From: Opitutia bacterium
GTDB taxonomy: Bacteria; Verrucomicrobiota; Verrucomicrobiia; Opitutales; Opitutaceae
Direction: 5' to 3'
NCBI GenBank assembly: GCA_016187945.1
Contig: JACPIT010000009.1
Coordinates: 124,001 to 188,000 of the forward strand
Length of the DNA: 64,000 nt
Each line of letters begins with the position of its first letter. Position 1 is the first letter of the stretch. The notes beneath the pieces were generated by a model. It did not search any database, was not told where the DNA came from, and saw only the letters and a list, made by a program, of their open reading frames with translations. Positions 42,202-50,980 of the stretch are shown piece after piece. A program made the position numbers and the translations under genes.

Positions 42202-43167
42202 TCATTTCATCTTCGGCAGAAAATCGTCCGTGCCCCACTGCGACCCGTCGACGCGGTGGATGATCCGGCCGTTCTCGTCGATGAGCAGCGTCGCGAGGTT
42301 GTGCTTGATCGTGCCCCCCTCGAACTCGCGGATGATTCCCATCTGCGCGAAGAGCTGCCGCATCGCCGCGTCCGGTCCGGTGAGGAACGACCAGTTCGAA
42401 AGATCCAGCCCGCGCGCGTCGGCGTAGTCCTTCAGCACGCCCGGCGTGTCGTAGTCCGGATCGAGCGACACCGAGACGAACTCGACACCGGTGACGCCCG
42501 CGTCCTTCGTCGCTTTTTGCAGCGCGGACATCTTCATCGTCGACGCCGGACACATCGTCGCGACCGGGCAGCGCGTGAAGATGAAATTCATCATGACCTT
42601 CTTCCCGCGGAACCGGCTCGCCGTGACCGTGCGGCCCTCCTGGTCGAGCAAGGTGAACTCCGGCGCATCTTCGCCGACTTCGCGATAGACGCCTTTGCCC
42701 CGCGTCGCCGTGTCCTGCGCGAGCGCCTTCGTCGCCGCGTCGAGCGCGCGCACGGTCACGGCGTCGTCGGGCCAGATTTTCTCGAGGGAAAACTCGCCGC
42801 GATACTCGACCATGATCGCGCGGATGCGCTGGTCGGGCTTCGCGTTCATCAGGTCGCCCGCGGAGACTTTGAACTCCATCGTCATCGACGGCATGTAGCC
42901 GGGGATTTCCTCGTGCGTCACGAGCAGCACCTTGCGCTCGCGGTCGGCGCGGACGATTTCGCCCTTGATCGGAAAGCGCTTCGGGAAATCGCGCGCGTCC
43001 TGTCGCTTGATGTAATCCGCGGCGCTCATTTCGCCCGCGTTCCACACCGCGGCGCTGTCGTCTTGCGGCGCGGCGGGCGCCTTCCGCCCGCAACCGGCGA
43101 GCAGCAGCCCGCCCGCCATTAGTGCGCCCAGCGCGAATCTCGCGGCCAACGAATAACGCGGAATCAT
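42202..43167 (-). CDS. SCO1/SenC copper chaperone fused to a CusF-like domain
   Basis: Delivers copper to the CuA site of cytochrome oxidase. A 321-residue lipoprotein: signal peptide with lipobox LLAGC (Cys26), a CusF-like beta-barrel (about 64-125) carrying THEEIPGYMPSMTMEF with Met/Trp-type Cu(I) ligands, then a thioredoxin-like SCO domain (about 165-320). The SCO cysteines are Cys200 and Cys206 (TRCPVATMCP), spaced CX5C instead of the common CX3C, and the distal His288 is in IKHNLATLL. It is divergent from ctaA. The start MIPRYSL gives a correct signal peptide; upstream MTISGFG would extend it. Confidence 0.86.
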   Translation of the reverse strand: MIPRYSLAARFALGALMAGGLLLAGCGRKAPAAPQDDSAAVWNAGEMSAADYIKRQDARDFPKRFPIKGEIVRADRERKVLLVTHEEIPGYMPSMTMEFKVSAGDLMNAKPDQRIRAIMVEYRGEFSLEKIWPDDAVTVRALDAATKALAQDTATRGKGVYREVGEDAPEFTLLDQEGRTVTASRFRGKKVMMNFIFTRCPVATMCPASTMKMSALQKATKDAGVTGVEFVSVSLDPDYDTPGVLKDYADARGLDLSNWSFLTGPDAAMRQLFAQMGIIREFEGGTIKHNLATLLIDENGRIIHRVDGSQWGTDDFLPKMK

Positions 43168-43264
43168 CCTCGTGACCCATTTGCCAAAGCCGGAAATTGT
43201 CAAAAGGTTTGCGCCCCGTTTCGCCGGAGTATCACTTGGCCTTTCCCTTCCACGCCCACGCCTG

Positions 43265-44239
43265 ATGCCACGCCACGCTCACTACAAACCCGGACTCGCC
43301 TGGTTCGCCGCGCTGGGGAGCGCCTGGGTTTTCGTGCTCGTGGCGCTCGGCGCGTTCACGACCAGCATCGGCGCCGGGATGGCGTTTCCCGACTGGCCGC
43401 TGTCGAACGGCTCGGTCAACCCGCACGGCTGGCTGACGGAGTTGGACAAATTCGCCGAGCACTCGCACCGCCTGAGCGCCGTGATGATGAGCACCGTCAC
43501 GATCATCCTCGCCGTCTGGCTGTGGCGCGCCGAGGCGCGCGCGTGGCTCCGGAAGCTCGCCTATTTCGCCGTCGGGCTCGTGCTGACGCAGGCGGTCGTC
43601 GGCGGCCTGCGCGTCCTGCTCGACCGGATGCACGTCGAGATGGTCGACACGAGCGTCGGCCGGATGTTTGCAATGCTGCACGCCGTGCTTGCGCAGGCGT
43701 TCGTCTGCACGCTGTTCGCGATCGCGCTCGCCTGCTCGCGGTCGTGGATCGAACACCGCGCCGGACTCCACGGCGCGCCTGCCGACGGGCTGCGCCGCCT
43801 CGGTCGCTGGTGCGTGGGACTGCTCTTCGCCCAACTCGCGATCGCCGCGATCGTGCGCCACAGCTTCGCGGGCCTCGCGATTTCAACCTTCCCGATGTCC
43901 ACGCCCGACGGCGCGCTGCTGCCGGCCGCGTGGGATTTTCGCGTGCTCATTCACTTCGCGCATCGCGCCATGGCCGCTGTGATCGGCGTCGCCGTGCTCG
44001 CCTACGCGTGGCGCTTGCTGCGCGAGGCGGCGATCGCACCGTTCCTGCGCGGATCCGGCGTGCTGCTCGTGTCGCTGATCTGCCTGCAAATCGCCTTCGG
44101 CGCTCAAATCATCTGGACCGGACGCAGCGTGGTGATGACCACCGGCCACGTGATCGTCGGCGCACTCACGCTGGCGACGACGTTCCTTGTCACTTTCGCG
44201 CTGCACCGCGAGCGCGTCGAAAGCGCCCCCTCGTCATGA
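43265..44239 (+). CDS. ctaA: Haem A synthase CtaA/Cox15-type
   Basis: Oxidises haem O to haem A in the inner membrane. A 324-residue protein with eight predicted membrane helices and the paired His sites of the family: FAEHSHRLSAVMM and FAHRAMAAVIG (haem-binding His in each half). A GAGMAFPDWPL segment and ISTFPMSTPDG loop in each half reflect the internal duplication. The start MPRHAHYKPGLAWF is used. It overlaps ctaB by 4 nt (ATGA), a coupled two-step pathway. Confidence 0.93.
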   Translation: MPRHAHYKPGLAWFAALGSAWVFVLVALGAFTTSIGAGMAFPDWPLSNGSVNPHGWLTELDKFAEHSHRLSAVMMSTVTIILAVWLWRAEARAWLRKLAYFAVGLVLTQAVVGGLRVLLDRMHVEMVDTSVGRMFAMLHAVLAQAFVCTLFAIALACSRSWIEHRAGLHGAPADGLRRLGRWCVGLLFAQLAIAAIVRHSFAGLAISTFPMSTPDGALLPAAWDFRVLIHFAHRAMAAVIGVAVLAYAWRLLREAAIAPFLRGSGVLLVSLICLQIAFGAQIIWTGRSVVMTTGHVIVGALTLATTFLVTFALHRERVESAPSS

Positions 44240-45159
44240 CCTCCGCGCGCGAACCGCTTTCCTCCGCCACCACCGCCACTCCGCCGCACGCGACCTGGCG
44301 CCATTATCTCGAGCTGACCAAACCGCGTCTCAGTGCGATGTCGGTCATCACGGCAATGATCGGCTACCTCGCGGCGGTGCCCTACTCCTACGTCGATTGG
44401 GCGCGCACCGCGTTCGTCGTGCTCGGCACCGCGCTGTGCGCCGGCGGCGCCGCGGCGTTGAACATGTGGATGGAGCGCGACACCGACGCGCTCATGCAGC
44501 GCACCGCCGGTCGCCCGATTCCCGCCGGCATCGTCCAGCCCGGCTCCGCTTTCGTCGTCGGCTGGGCGTTGAGCATCGCGGGGCTCGCGGTGCTGTTCAA
44601 ATTGGTCAATGGCATGTCCGCCTTCCTCGCGCTCGCGACGATCGTCTCCTACGTTTCGATCTACACGCCGGCAAAACGCTGGTCGCGCTGGAACACAGAG
44701 ATCGGCGCCATCAGCGGCGCGTTCCCGCCCATGATCGGCTGGGCCGCCGCCGGCCGCTCGAATCCCGAGCTCGGCTGGGCGCTCTTCGCCATCCTCTACA
44801 CCTGGCAGATGCCGCACTTCTTCGCGCTGGCGTGGACGTATCGCAAGGACTACGCGGCCGCCGGCCTGAAGATGATCTCAGTCACCGACCCCACAGGCCA
44901 CAAGGTCGCCGCGCGCGCCTTCGTGTGGACCGTGCTGCTCGCCGTCGCCGGCGCCGCGCCCACGCTGCTCGGCTACTGCTCGTGGTATTACTTCGCCTTC
45001 GCCGCCGCGCTCGGACTGTGGATTTTGAAATCGGCGTTCAACTTCCTGAATCCGGAAAAACGCGAAGTCGAAGCCCGCCGCCTCTTCCGCATCTCGCTCG
45101 CCTACCTCCCGCTCCTGCTCGGCCTGCTCGTGGCGGATCGCTTCTTTTTCAAACTCTGA
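44236..45159 (+). CDS. ctaB: Protohaem IX farnesyltransferase CtaB/CyoE-type
   Basis: Adds the hydroxyethylfarnesyl tail to haem b to give haem O, the step before CtaA. A 307-residue UbiA-family prenyltransferase with about eight spans. The first Asp-rich type motif is NMWMERDTDALMQRTAGRPI, and the second is YTPAKRWSRWNTEIGAISGAFPP. ILYTWQMPHFFALAWTYRKDY is a CyoE/CtaB signature. It overlaps ctaA by 4 nt and is followed by a DUF420 gene 71 nt on. Confidence 0.94.
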   Translation: MTSAREPLSSATTATPPHATWRHYLELTKPRLSAMSVITAMIGYLAAVPYSYVDWARTAFVVLGTALCAGGAAALNMWMERDTDALMQRTAGRPIPAGIVQPGSAFVVGWALSIAGLAVLFKLVNGMSAFLALATIVSYVSIYTPAKRWSRWNTEIGAISGAFPPMIGWAAAGRSNPELGWALFAILYTWQMPHFFALAWTYRKDYAAAGLKMISVTDPTGHKVAARAFVWTVLLAVAGAAPTLLGYCSWYYFAFAAALGLWILKSAFNFLNPEKREVEARRLFRISLAYLPLLLGLLVADRFFFKL

Positions 45160-45230
45160 CGCGCGCCCGCAGTTGCCCGCGAGCGGGCAACCGTCTTCGC
45201 CTCGTCGCCTCGCCTGCCCTTTCCCGCCCG

Positions 45231-45716
45231 ATGACGCTCAACGACATTCCCGCCCTCAACGCCGCGCTCAACGCCCTCGCGACCGTCCTCATCACGCTCG
45301 GCTTCGTCCAAATCAAGGCCGCGCAGCGTGCGCACGACCCCGCCGTCCGCTCGCGCCGCATCGCGAATCACCGCCGCATCATGCTCACGGCTGGCGCGGT
45401 CTCGGCGCTCTTCCTCGTCGGCTACGTCGCGCACAAAATCCTGAAAGCCCGTGCGCTCAGCGCCGGCGAAGCGCTGCACACGCAATTCGGCGGCGAAGGC
45501 GCGATCCGCGCGCTCTATCTCGCGATGCTCGCCTCGCACGTGCTGCTCGCCATCGCGATCGCCTTCCTCGTGCCGCGCACGTTCTGGCTCGCGATCAAAG
45601 GCGACTACGAAGCCCACCGCCGCTGGGCGAAGTTCACCTACCCGATCTGGTATTATGTGAGCGTCACCGGCGTGCTGGTCTATTTCTTCCTCTACGTCTG
45701 GTGGCCGAAAACGTAG
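45231..45716 (+). CDS. DUF420 family membrane protein
   Basis: A 161-residue integral membrane protein with four hydrophobic helices (about 7-27, 46-68, 92-113, 131-155). DUF420 members occur in caa3-oxidase gene clusters and are thought to help assembly. Family features include NHRRIMLTAGAVSALFLVGY, a His in FLVGYVAHKIL, and HRRWAKFTYPIWYYVSVTGVLVY. It follows ctaB on the same strand and precedes the convergent azurin gene; its role in the operon fits an oxidase assembly factor. Confidence 0.83.
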   Translation: MTLNDIPALNAALNALATVLITLGFVQIKAAQRAHDPAVRSRRIANHRRIMLTAGAVSALFLVGYVAHKILKARALSAGEALHTQFGGEGAIRALYLAMLASHVLLAIAIAFLVPRTFWLAIKGDYEAHRRWAKFTYPIWYYVSVTGVLVYFFLYVWWPKT

Positions 45717-45857
45717 GTCGGCTTCCGCCGGCCCGGCATTTCGCGCTTTCTCTTTCGTCAGCGCTCAAGCGACCGGAAGGAGACAGAAGAGCGATTAAGA
45801 GTCCGGGGAAAGAGCAGGTCGCAGCGCGGTCGGCAGCGATACAGCGCCTTCCCCGCG

Positions 45858-45887
45858 CACAAAAAAGCCGGGCGCGGAGCCCGGCTT
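45858..45887 (-). terminator. Intrinsic terminator for the azurin gene
   Basis: A 9-bp stem AAGCCGGGC/GCCCGGCTT (45865-45873 and 45879-45887) with a 5-nt loop. On the minus strand a T-run (TTTTTT, 45866-45861) follows. On the plus strand a T5 tract after CG makes it possibly bidirectional, also ending the DUF420 transcript. It lies 40 nt after the azurin stop. Confidence 0.8.
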
Positions 45888-45927
45888 CGTTTTTGCGGCG
45901 ACGAAATTTCTGCGCGCTGCGGCGCGG

Positions 45928-46425
45928 TTACTTGACGACCAGAACGCCCTTCATGCCGGCTTGGAAATGCGCGGGGAAGGAGCAGATGAAGGTGTATTCG
46001 CCGGGCTCGCTCGGAGCCTTGAAGGTAATCTCGTCGGTTTGTTTCGGCCCGAGGAGCTTCGTATGAGCGATGATCTGGTCCTGCATGTTGGCAGGGATGT
46101 GCTCGGTCGCGGCGGCGCCGACGGCGGCCTTGTCGAAGGCTTCGACGTCCGCGCCCTTCTTCAGAAGCACGAAATTGTGGCCCATCGCCAGTTTCGGCAT
46201 CGAGCCGATGTTCGTGAGGATCACCTTCACGTCCTGGCCGGCTTTCACTTCGAAACGGGTCGCACTGAACTTCATGGAGTCGTTCGCGGTCAGCTCGAGC
46301 GTCGCGACCGCGCTGGCGGACGCGGCGGAGCCGCCGGCGGACGATGCGGCGTCGTCTTTCTTGCCGCAGCCGGCGAGCAGGAGCGCGCCGGCAAAGAGAG
46401 CGAGGGTAAGCGTGTGGTTTTTCAT
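45928..46425 (-). CDS. Lipid-anchored azurin (blue copper protein)
   Basis: A periplasmic type-1 copper electron carrier. The 165-residue precursor has a lipobox LLLAGC (Cys20), so it is membrane-anchored. After an Ala/Ser linker the azurin domain contains His83 (MGHNFVLL), Cys148 (FICSFPAHF), His153 and Met158 (GMKGVLVVK), the complete blue-copper ligand set. The start MKNHTLTLA gives the correct signal. It lies between ctaAB/DUF420 and coxBACD on the opposite strand, and is plausibly an electron donor to the oxidase (inference). Confidence 0.93.
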   Translation of the reverse strand: MKNHTLTLALFAGALLLAGCGKKDDAASSAGGSAASASAVATLELTANDSMKFSATRFEVKAGQDVKVILTNIGSMPKLAMGHNFVLLKKGADVEAFDKAAVGAAATEHIPANMQDQIIAHTKLLGPKQTDEITFKAPSEPGEYTFICSFPAHFQAGMKGVLVVK

Positions 46426-46657
46426 AGGAGGCGCGCACCTTCGCACAGCGCGGCGCGCTGCGCAATGACGCAGGTCAAGGATTCCGCCGGACTTATCGGT
46501 CCGGCGAATTGCCTTAATACTCCGGCCGGGAACGATTTTTGCCAATCGCGCTACGCATAAATTGTCTTTCTTTTGCGTTGAAATGCTCGGCAAGTTGCGA
46601 ACGCTGGCGCGTCATTCTCGGCCCCGGCGCAGCAACGCCGCCGCCTCACCTCGTCAC

Positions 46658-47962
46658 ATGACCCGCACACGTTTCGTCACCCGTTCTTTGTTTCGTTTGG
46701 GCGCGTTCGCGCTCGCGAGCACGACTCTCGCCCTCCTGACCGGCTGCGAGAAAATTCTCAATCTGAAGGGCCCGCAATCGACCATGGTCACCGATGGCCC
46801 GGTCGCCCGCGCGCAGTGGGATTTGTTCATGGTGACGGTCTACGTCACGATGTTCATCTTCGTCGTGGTCGGCGCGGTGCTCGCCTACGCCCAGATCAAA
46901 TTCCGCGCCAAGACCGATGCCGACGAGCACGCCGAGCCGCCGCCGCAAGGCCACGGCAACCCGTTCATCGAAATCGCGCTGATCGGCGCCTCGGTTGCAC
47001 TGCTGGTCATCATCGCGATCCCGACGCTGAAAAACATCTGGTATACGCACGACATCCCCGAGTCCGAGAAGGCGAACGCGATGGAGATCAACGCCACGGG
47101 TTACCAGTGGTGGTTCCGCTTCGAATACCCGAACGACAAGATGGCGCTCCCCTCCGGCGGCGAAGGCCCGCTCGTGACCGGCAACGAAGTCGTCATCCCC
47201 GCCGGCGTGCCGGTGAGGATCAATCTCCGCACGATCGACGTCATCCACTCGTTCTGGGTGCCGAAGCTCGCCGGCAAGGTCGACATGATCCCGAACCGCG
47301 GCAACTTTCTCTGGCTGAAAGCCGAGAAGCCCGGCTATTTCTACGGCCAGTGCGCCGAGTATTGCGGCGCCTCGCACGCGATCATGCGCTTCCGCGTCAT
47401 CGCCCTCTCGCCGTCCGACTACGTGAAGTGGCTCGATAACCAGAAGAACCCGGCGCGCAACGCCACCGCCGCCGCCATCCGCGCCGAGGACGAAAATATC
47501 CGCGTGCAATTCGCCGCGATGCCCGCTCCGTCCGCGGCGAACACCGAGGTCGGTCCGCGCAGCACGCTCGCCGCCTCGGCCGCATTCGACGCCGACCCGC
47601 TCGCCGGCTGGAAGAACAAGCAGCACCCGAACGCCGGCGAAAACGCCGCGCTGATCGCGCAAGGTCGCAAGCTCTTCCAGGAAAAGACCTGCATCTCCTG
47701 CCACACCGTTCGCGGTCACGAGGGTATCGGCATCACCGGCCCCGACCTCACGCACGTTGGCTCCCGCACCACGATCGCCGCCGGCGTCCTCGAGAACACG
47801 CCCGAGCGCATGCACCAGTGGATCAAGGATCCGGAGTATTTCAAACCGGGCAACAAGATGTTCAACGGCGGCTACACCGACGTGCAGACCGGCAAGCGAC
47901 TCTTCGAGCTCAACGACCAGGAAATCGACGCGCTCGTCGCCTACCTCCAGAGCCTGAAGTGA
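46658..47962 (+). CDS. coxB: Cytochrome c oxidase subunit II with fused cytochrome c (caa3 type)
   Basis: Receives electrons through its cytochrome c domain and passes them via CuA to subunit I. The 434-residue protein has a lipobox-like LLTGC (Cys30), two membrane spans (about 56-78 and 104-126) and a CuA cupredoxin domain with ligands His197, Cys232, Glu234, Cys236, His240 and Met243. A C-terminal cytochrome c follows with haem site CISCH (345-349) and a later Met region (KMFNGG). It is the first gene of coxBACD. Its downstream spacer contains a 10-bp inverted AGTGAGAGTG/CACTCTCACT pair. Confidence 0.95.
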   Translation: MTRTRFVTRSLFRLGAFALASTTLALLTGCEKILNLKGPQSTMVTDGPVARAQWDLFMVTVYVTMFIFVVVGAVLAYAQIKFRAKTDADEHAEPPPQGHGNPFIEIALIGASVALLVIIAIPTLKNIWYTHDIPESEKANAMEINATGYQWWFRFEYPNDKMALPSGGEGPLVTGNEVVIPAGVPVRINLRTIDVIHSFWVPKLAGKVDMIPNRGNFLWLKAEKPGYFYGQCAEYCGASHAIMRFRVIALSPSDYVKWLDNQKNPARNATAAAIRAEDENIRVQFAAMPAPSAANTEVGPRSTLAASAAFDADPLAGWKNKQHPNAGENAALIAQGRKLFQEKTCISCHTVRGHEGIGITGPDLTHVGSRTTIAAGVLENTPERMHQWIKDPEYFKPGNKMFNGGYTDVQTGKRLFELNDQEIDALVAYLQSLK

Positions 47963-48080
47963 GGCCAGAGTGAGAGTGAAAGGGAAAGGGATTCTCTGAT
48001 CCACCCGTCTTTCGCTCTCACGCCCTCACCGCCGCGCCGCCCCACTCTCACTTTCACTTCCCCTCTCACTTCCTCCCTCC

Positions 48081-50033
48081 ATGGCCCAAGCACTGGCTAA
48101 ATCCGATTACCACGGCGGCACCGAACACGCCGCCCCGAAGCCGATCGAACTGCTCCCGCGTCCGATGGCGAAGAACGGCCTCGTCGCCTGGCTGACGACC
48201 GTCGACCACAAGAAGATCGGCCTGATGTATGCCGGCTTCGCGTGTTTCTTCTTCCTCGTCGGTGGTCTCGAGGCGCTGCTGATCCGCACGCAGCTCATCG
48301 TGCCGAACAACCGTTTCATCTCGGCGCAGTTCTACAACGAGCTGTTCACGATGCACGGCACGACAATGATCTTCCTCGCGGTGATGCCGCTGAACGCGGC
48401 GTTCTTCAATCTGCTCATCCCGCTGCAAATCGGCGCCCGCGACGTCGCGTTCCCGCGGTTGAATACGTTTTCGCTCTGGGTCTTCGTCGCCGGCGCCATC
48501 ATCCTCAACGTCGGCTGGCTCTCCTACGTGTTCCCGAGCATCAAATCCGGCCTACCCGACGTTGGCTGGTTCGGTTACGCTCCGCTCACCTCGAAAACCT
48601 TCACGCCCGACGCCTCGACGGATCTGTGGGTGCTCGGCCTGCAAACCCTCGGCCTCTCCTCGATCGTCGCGTCGCTGAACTTCATCGTCACGATCATCAA
48701 CCTACGCGCGCCGGGCCTCACGATGATGCGCCTCCCGGTGTTCACCTGGATGGCGCTCGTCACGAGCTTCCTGCTCGTGCTCGCGCTGCCCGCCATCGCC
48801 ATCGCGCTCGTCGAAGTGATGTTCGACCGCAACTTCGGCACGAACTTCTTCGAAGCCTCCAACGGCGGTCAACCGATCCTCTGGCAGCACCTCTTCTGGG
48901 TGTTCGGCCACCCCGAGGTCTACATTCTGATTCTCCCGCCGATGGGCTACGTCTCGGAAATCCTCCCGACGTTCTCGCGCAAGCCGCTCTTCGGTTACCC
49001 GATCATCGTCTTCTCGGGCGCGGCGATCGGCTTCATCGGCTTCGGCGTGTGGTCGCACCACATGTTCACCACCGGCATGGGCACGGTCGCCACCGCGGCC
49101 TTCTCGCTCGCGACGATGGCCATCGCCGTCCCGACCGGCGTGAAAATTTTCAACTGGATCGGCACGCTCTGGGGCGGCCAGATCGTGACGCGCACGCCGA
49201 TGATGTTCGCGCTCGGTTTCATCTGGATGTTCATGCTCGGCGGCTTCTCCGGCATCATGCACTCCGCTGCGCCGGCCGACGCTCAGCAGCAGGACTCGTA
49301 TTTCGTCATCGCGCACTTTCACTACGTGCTGATCGGCGGCGCGACCTTCGCGCTGCTCGCCGCGATTCACTTCTGGTTCCCGAAGTTCTTCGGCCGTCTC
49401 GTGCCGGAGTTTTGGGGCAAGCTCTCGTTCTGGATCATCTTTGTCGGCTTCAACACGACGTTCTTCCCGATGCACTTCCTTGGCCTGAACGGCATGCCGC
49501 GCCGCACGTGGACCTACGACGCCAACATGGGTTGGAACGAAGGCAACCTCATCGCCACCGTCGGCGCCTACACGCTCGGCCTCGGCATCTTCACCTACTT
49601 CGCCGTGCTCATCTACACCTACTTCAAGGGCGAGAAGTGCGGCAACGATCCGTGGGATGCGCGCACGCTCGAATGGTCGATCCCGTCGCCGCCACCCGAA
49701 TACAACTTCAAGGCCATCCCGACCGTCCACGCCCGCGACGCGTGGTGGTATGAGAAGCACCACAAGGACGAGATCGCGAAAGAGCAGGCCGATCACATCA
49801 AGGCCGAAACCGAACACGGCGGCATCCACATGCCCGACCAATCCTGGTATCCGCTCTTCGCCGCGCTCGGTCTCCTCATCGGCGCCATCGCCTTCGCGTT
49901 TCACAACCTCCCTATCGCCATCGGCGGCCTCGTGGTCGTTTTCGTGAGCTGCTATCTCTGGGCGCTCGAAGGCCCGGGCGGCTACCACATCCACCTCGAC
50001 GAAAAGGGCAACGAGACGATCTCGCGCCACTGA
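48081..50033 (+). CDS. coxA: Cytochrome c oxidase subunit I
   Basis: The catalytic haem-copper subunit (haem a, haem a3, CuB) that reduces O2 and pumps protons. A 650-residue protein with 12 core helices. LFTMHGTTMIF carries a haem a His. FGHPEVYILILPP contains the CuB His and the cross-linked Tyr with the Glu of the D channel, placing it in the A1 class. SHHMFTTGM provides two more CuB His, and AHFHYVLIGG the haem a3 and a ligands. The C-terminal extension holds two further helices and a charged loop. It lies downstream of coxB across a CT-rich spacer. Confidence 0.96.
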   Translation: MAQALAKSDYHGGTEHAAPKPIELLPRPMAKNGLVAWLTTVDHKKIGLMYAGFACFFFLVGGLEALLIRTQLIVPNNRFISAQFYNELFTMHGTTMIFLAVMPLNAAFFNLLIPLQIGARDVAFPRLNTFSLWVFVAGAIILNVGWLSYVFPSIKSGLPDVGWFGYAPLTSKTFTPDASTDLWVLGLQTLGLSSIVASLNFIVTIINLRAPGLTMMRLPVFTWMALVTSFLLVLALPAIAIALVEVMFDRNFGTNFFEASNGGQPILWQHLFWVFGHPEVYILILPPMGYVSEILPTFSRKPLFGYPIIVFSGAAIGFIGFGVWSHHMFTTGMGTVATAAFSLATMAIAVPTGVKIFNWIGTLWGGQIVTRTPMMFALGFIWMFMLGGFSGIMHSAAPADAQQQDSYFVIAHFHYVLIGGATFALLAAIHFWFPKFFGRLVPEFWGKLSFWIIFVGFNTTFFPMHFLGLNGMPRRTWTYDANMGWNEGNLIATVGAYTLGLGIFTYFAVLIYTYFKGEKCGNDPWDARTLEWSIPSPPPEYNFKAIPTVHARDAWWYEKHHKDEIAKEQADHIKAETEHGGIHMPDQSWYPLFAALGLLIGAIAFAFHNLPIAIGGLVVVFVSCYLWALEGPGGYHIHLDEKGNETISRH

Positions 50034-50043
50034 GTTCGTCCGC

Positions 50044-50078
50044 CTCTCAACTCTCAGCTCTCAACTCTCAACTTCTCC
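50044..50078. repeat. CTCTCAR heptad tandem repeat directly before the coxC start
   Basis: Four exact heptads (CTCTCAA, CTCTCAG, CTCTCAA, CTCTCAA at 50044-50071) and a degenerate fifth (CTTCTCC, 50072-50078) abut the coxC ATG. There is no Shine-Dalgarno. A related set precedes coxD. Confidence 0.85.
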
Positions 50079-50924
50079 ATGAGCAACGCCGCCGCTGGCG
50101 CCATCGACCACCATCACGACCCGTCCACCGCGACGGGCATTCCGAACAAGAAGCTCCTTTGGTGGGCCTTCCTCGCTTCGGACTGCATGTTCTTTGGGGC
50201 GCTGATCTCCTCGCACCTCGTCTATCGCATCAACCCTCCCCCGGGTAACGCCGAACCGACGAAGGTCTTCGACATCGAGCTGACGTCCTTCTCGACGTTC
50301 ATCCTCCTGATGTCGTCGCTCATGATGGCGCTCGCCGTGAACGCCATCCAGCGCGGCCAGCTTCGCTCGATGAGGAATTCGCTTCTCACGACGATCTTCT
50401 TCGGCTGCATCTTCCTCGGTTGCCAGGTTTTCGAGTTCACACACTTCGTCCATGAGAAGAAAATGACGCTCTCGAACAGCCTCTTCGGCTCGACGTTCTA
50501 TACGCTCACCGGCACGCACGGCACGCACGTCGCCATCGGCGTGCTGATCCTCGGCCTGATGTATGTGCGCTCCTTCAAGTCGTCCTCGCCCCACAGCGGC
50601 GGCATCGGCGAACTCCTGAAGACGGTCGTGCACGTCGGCGCCGTCTGCGCCGCGATCGCGCTCACGTTCATCTTCATCGTCCCCGCCGGCATCGACCTCG
50701 CCAAGGGCCACGGCACCGTCGGCGGATTTTTCAGCCACAACCTCATGCCGCTCCTCGGCCTCATCGGCGCGGGCGGCGTGATGGCGTGGTTCAACCGCGC
50801 ACACGACGTCGACTTCGGCGAGCGCAACGCCATCGACGTCGAAGCGGTCGGCCTCTACTGGCACTTCGTCGACATCGTGTGGATCATCATCTTCACCGCC
50901 GTCTACCTGCTCGAATACATCTGA
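50079..50924 (+). CDS. coxC: Cytochrome c oxidase subunit III with two extra helices
   Basis: Stabilises the oxidase and its proton uptake. The 281-residue protein has the expected spans: WWAFLASDCMFFGALISSHL, FILLMSSLMMALAVNAIQ, TIFFGCIFLGCQVFEFTHF and GTHGTHVAIGVLILGLMYV. The terminal GLYWHFVDIVWIIIFTAVYL is the subunit III signature. Between the fourth span and that signature there are two more hydrophobic segments (about residues 185-208 and 220-245), absent from the usual five-helix caa3 form. It lies between coxA and coxD on the same strand. Confidence 0.9.
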   Translation: MSNAAAGAIDHHHDPSTATGIPNKKLLWWAFLASDCMFFGALISSHLVYRINPPPGNAEPTKVFDIELTSFSTFILLMSSLMMALAVNAIQRGQLRSMRNSLLTTIFFGCIFLGCQVFEFTHFVHEKKMTLSNSLFGSTFYTLTGTHGTHVAIGVLILGLMYVRSFKSSSPHSGGIGELLKTVVHVGAVCAAIALTFIFIVPAGIDLAKGHGTVGGFFSHNLMPLLGLIGAGGVMAWFNRAHDVDFGERNAIDVEAVGLYWHFVDIVWIIIFTAVYLLEYI

Positions 50925-50942
50925 GTCCCCACGCCGTCCGCA

Positions 50943-50963
50943 CTCTCAGCTCTCCACTCTCAG
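50943..50963. repeat. CTCTCAR heptads before coxD
   Basis: CTCTCAG, CTCTCCA and CTCTCAG are consecutive heptads at 50943-50963, followed by CTCAAGACTTCTTCTCC and the coxD ATG. They are the same unit as in the coxC leader with some decay. Confidence 0.75.
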
Positions 50964-50980
50964 CTCAAGACTTCTTCTCC

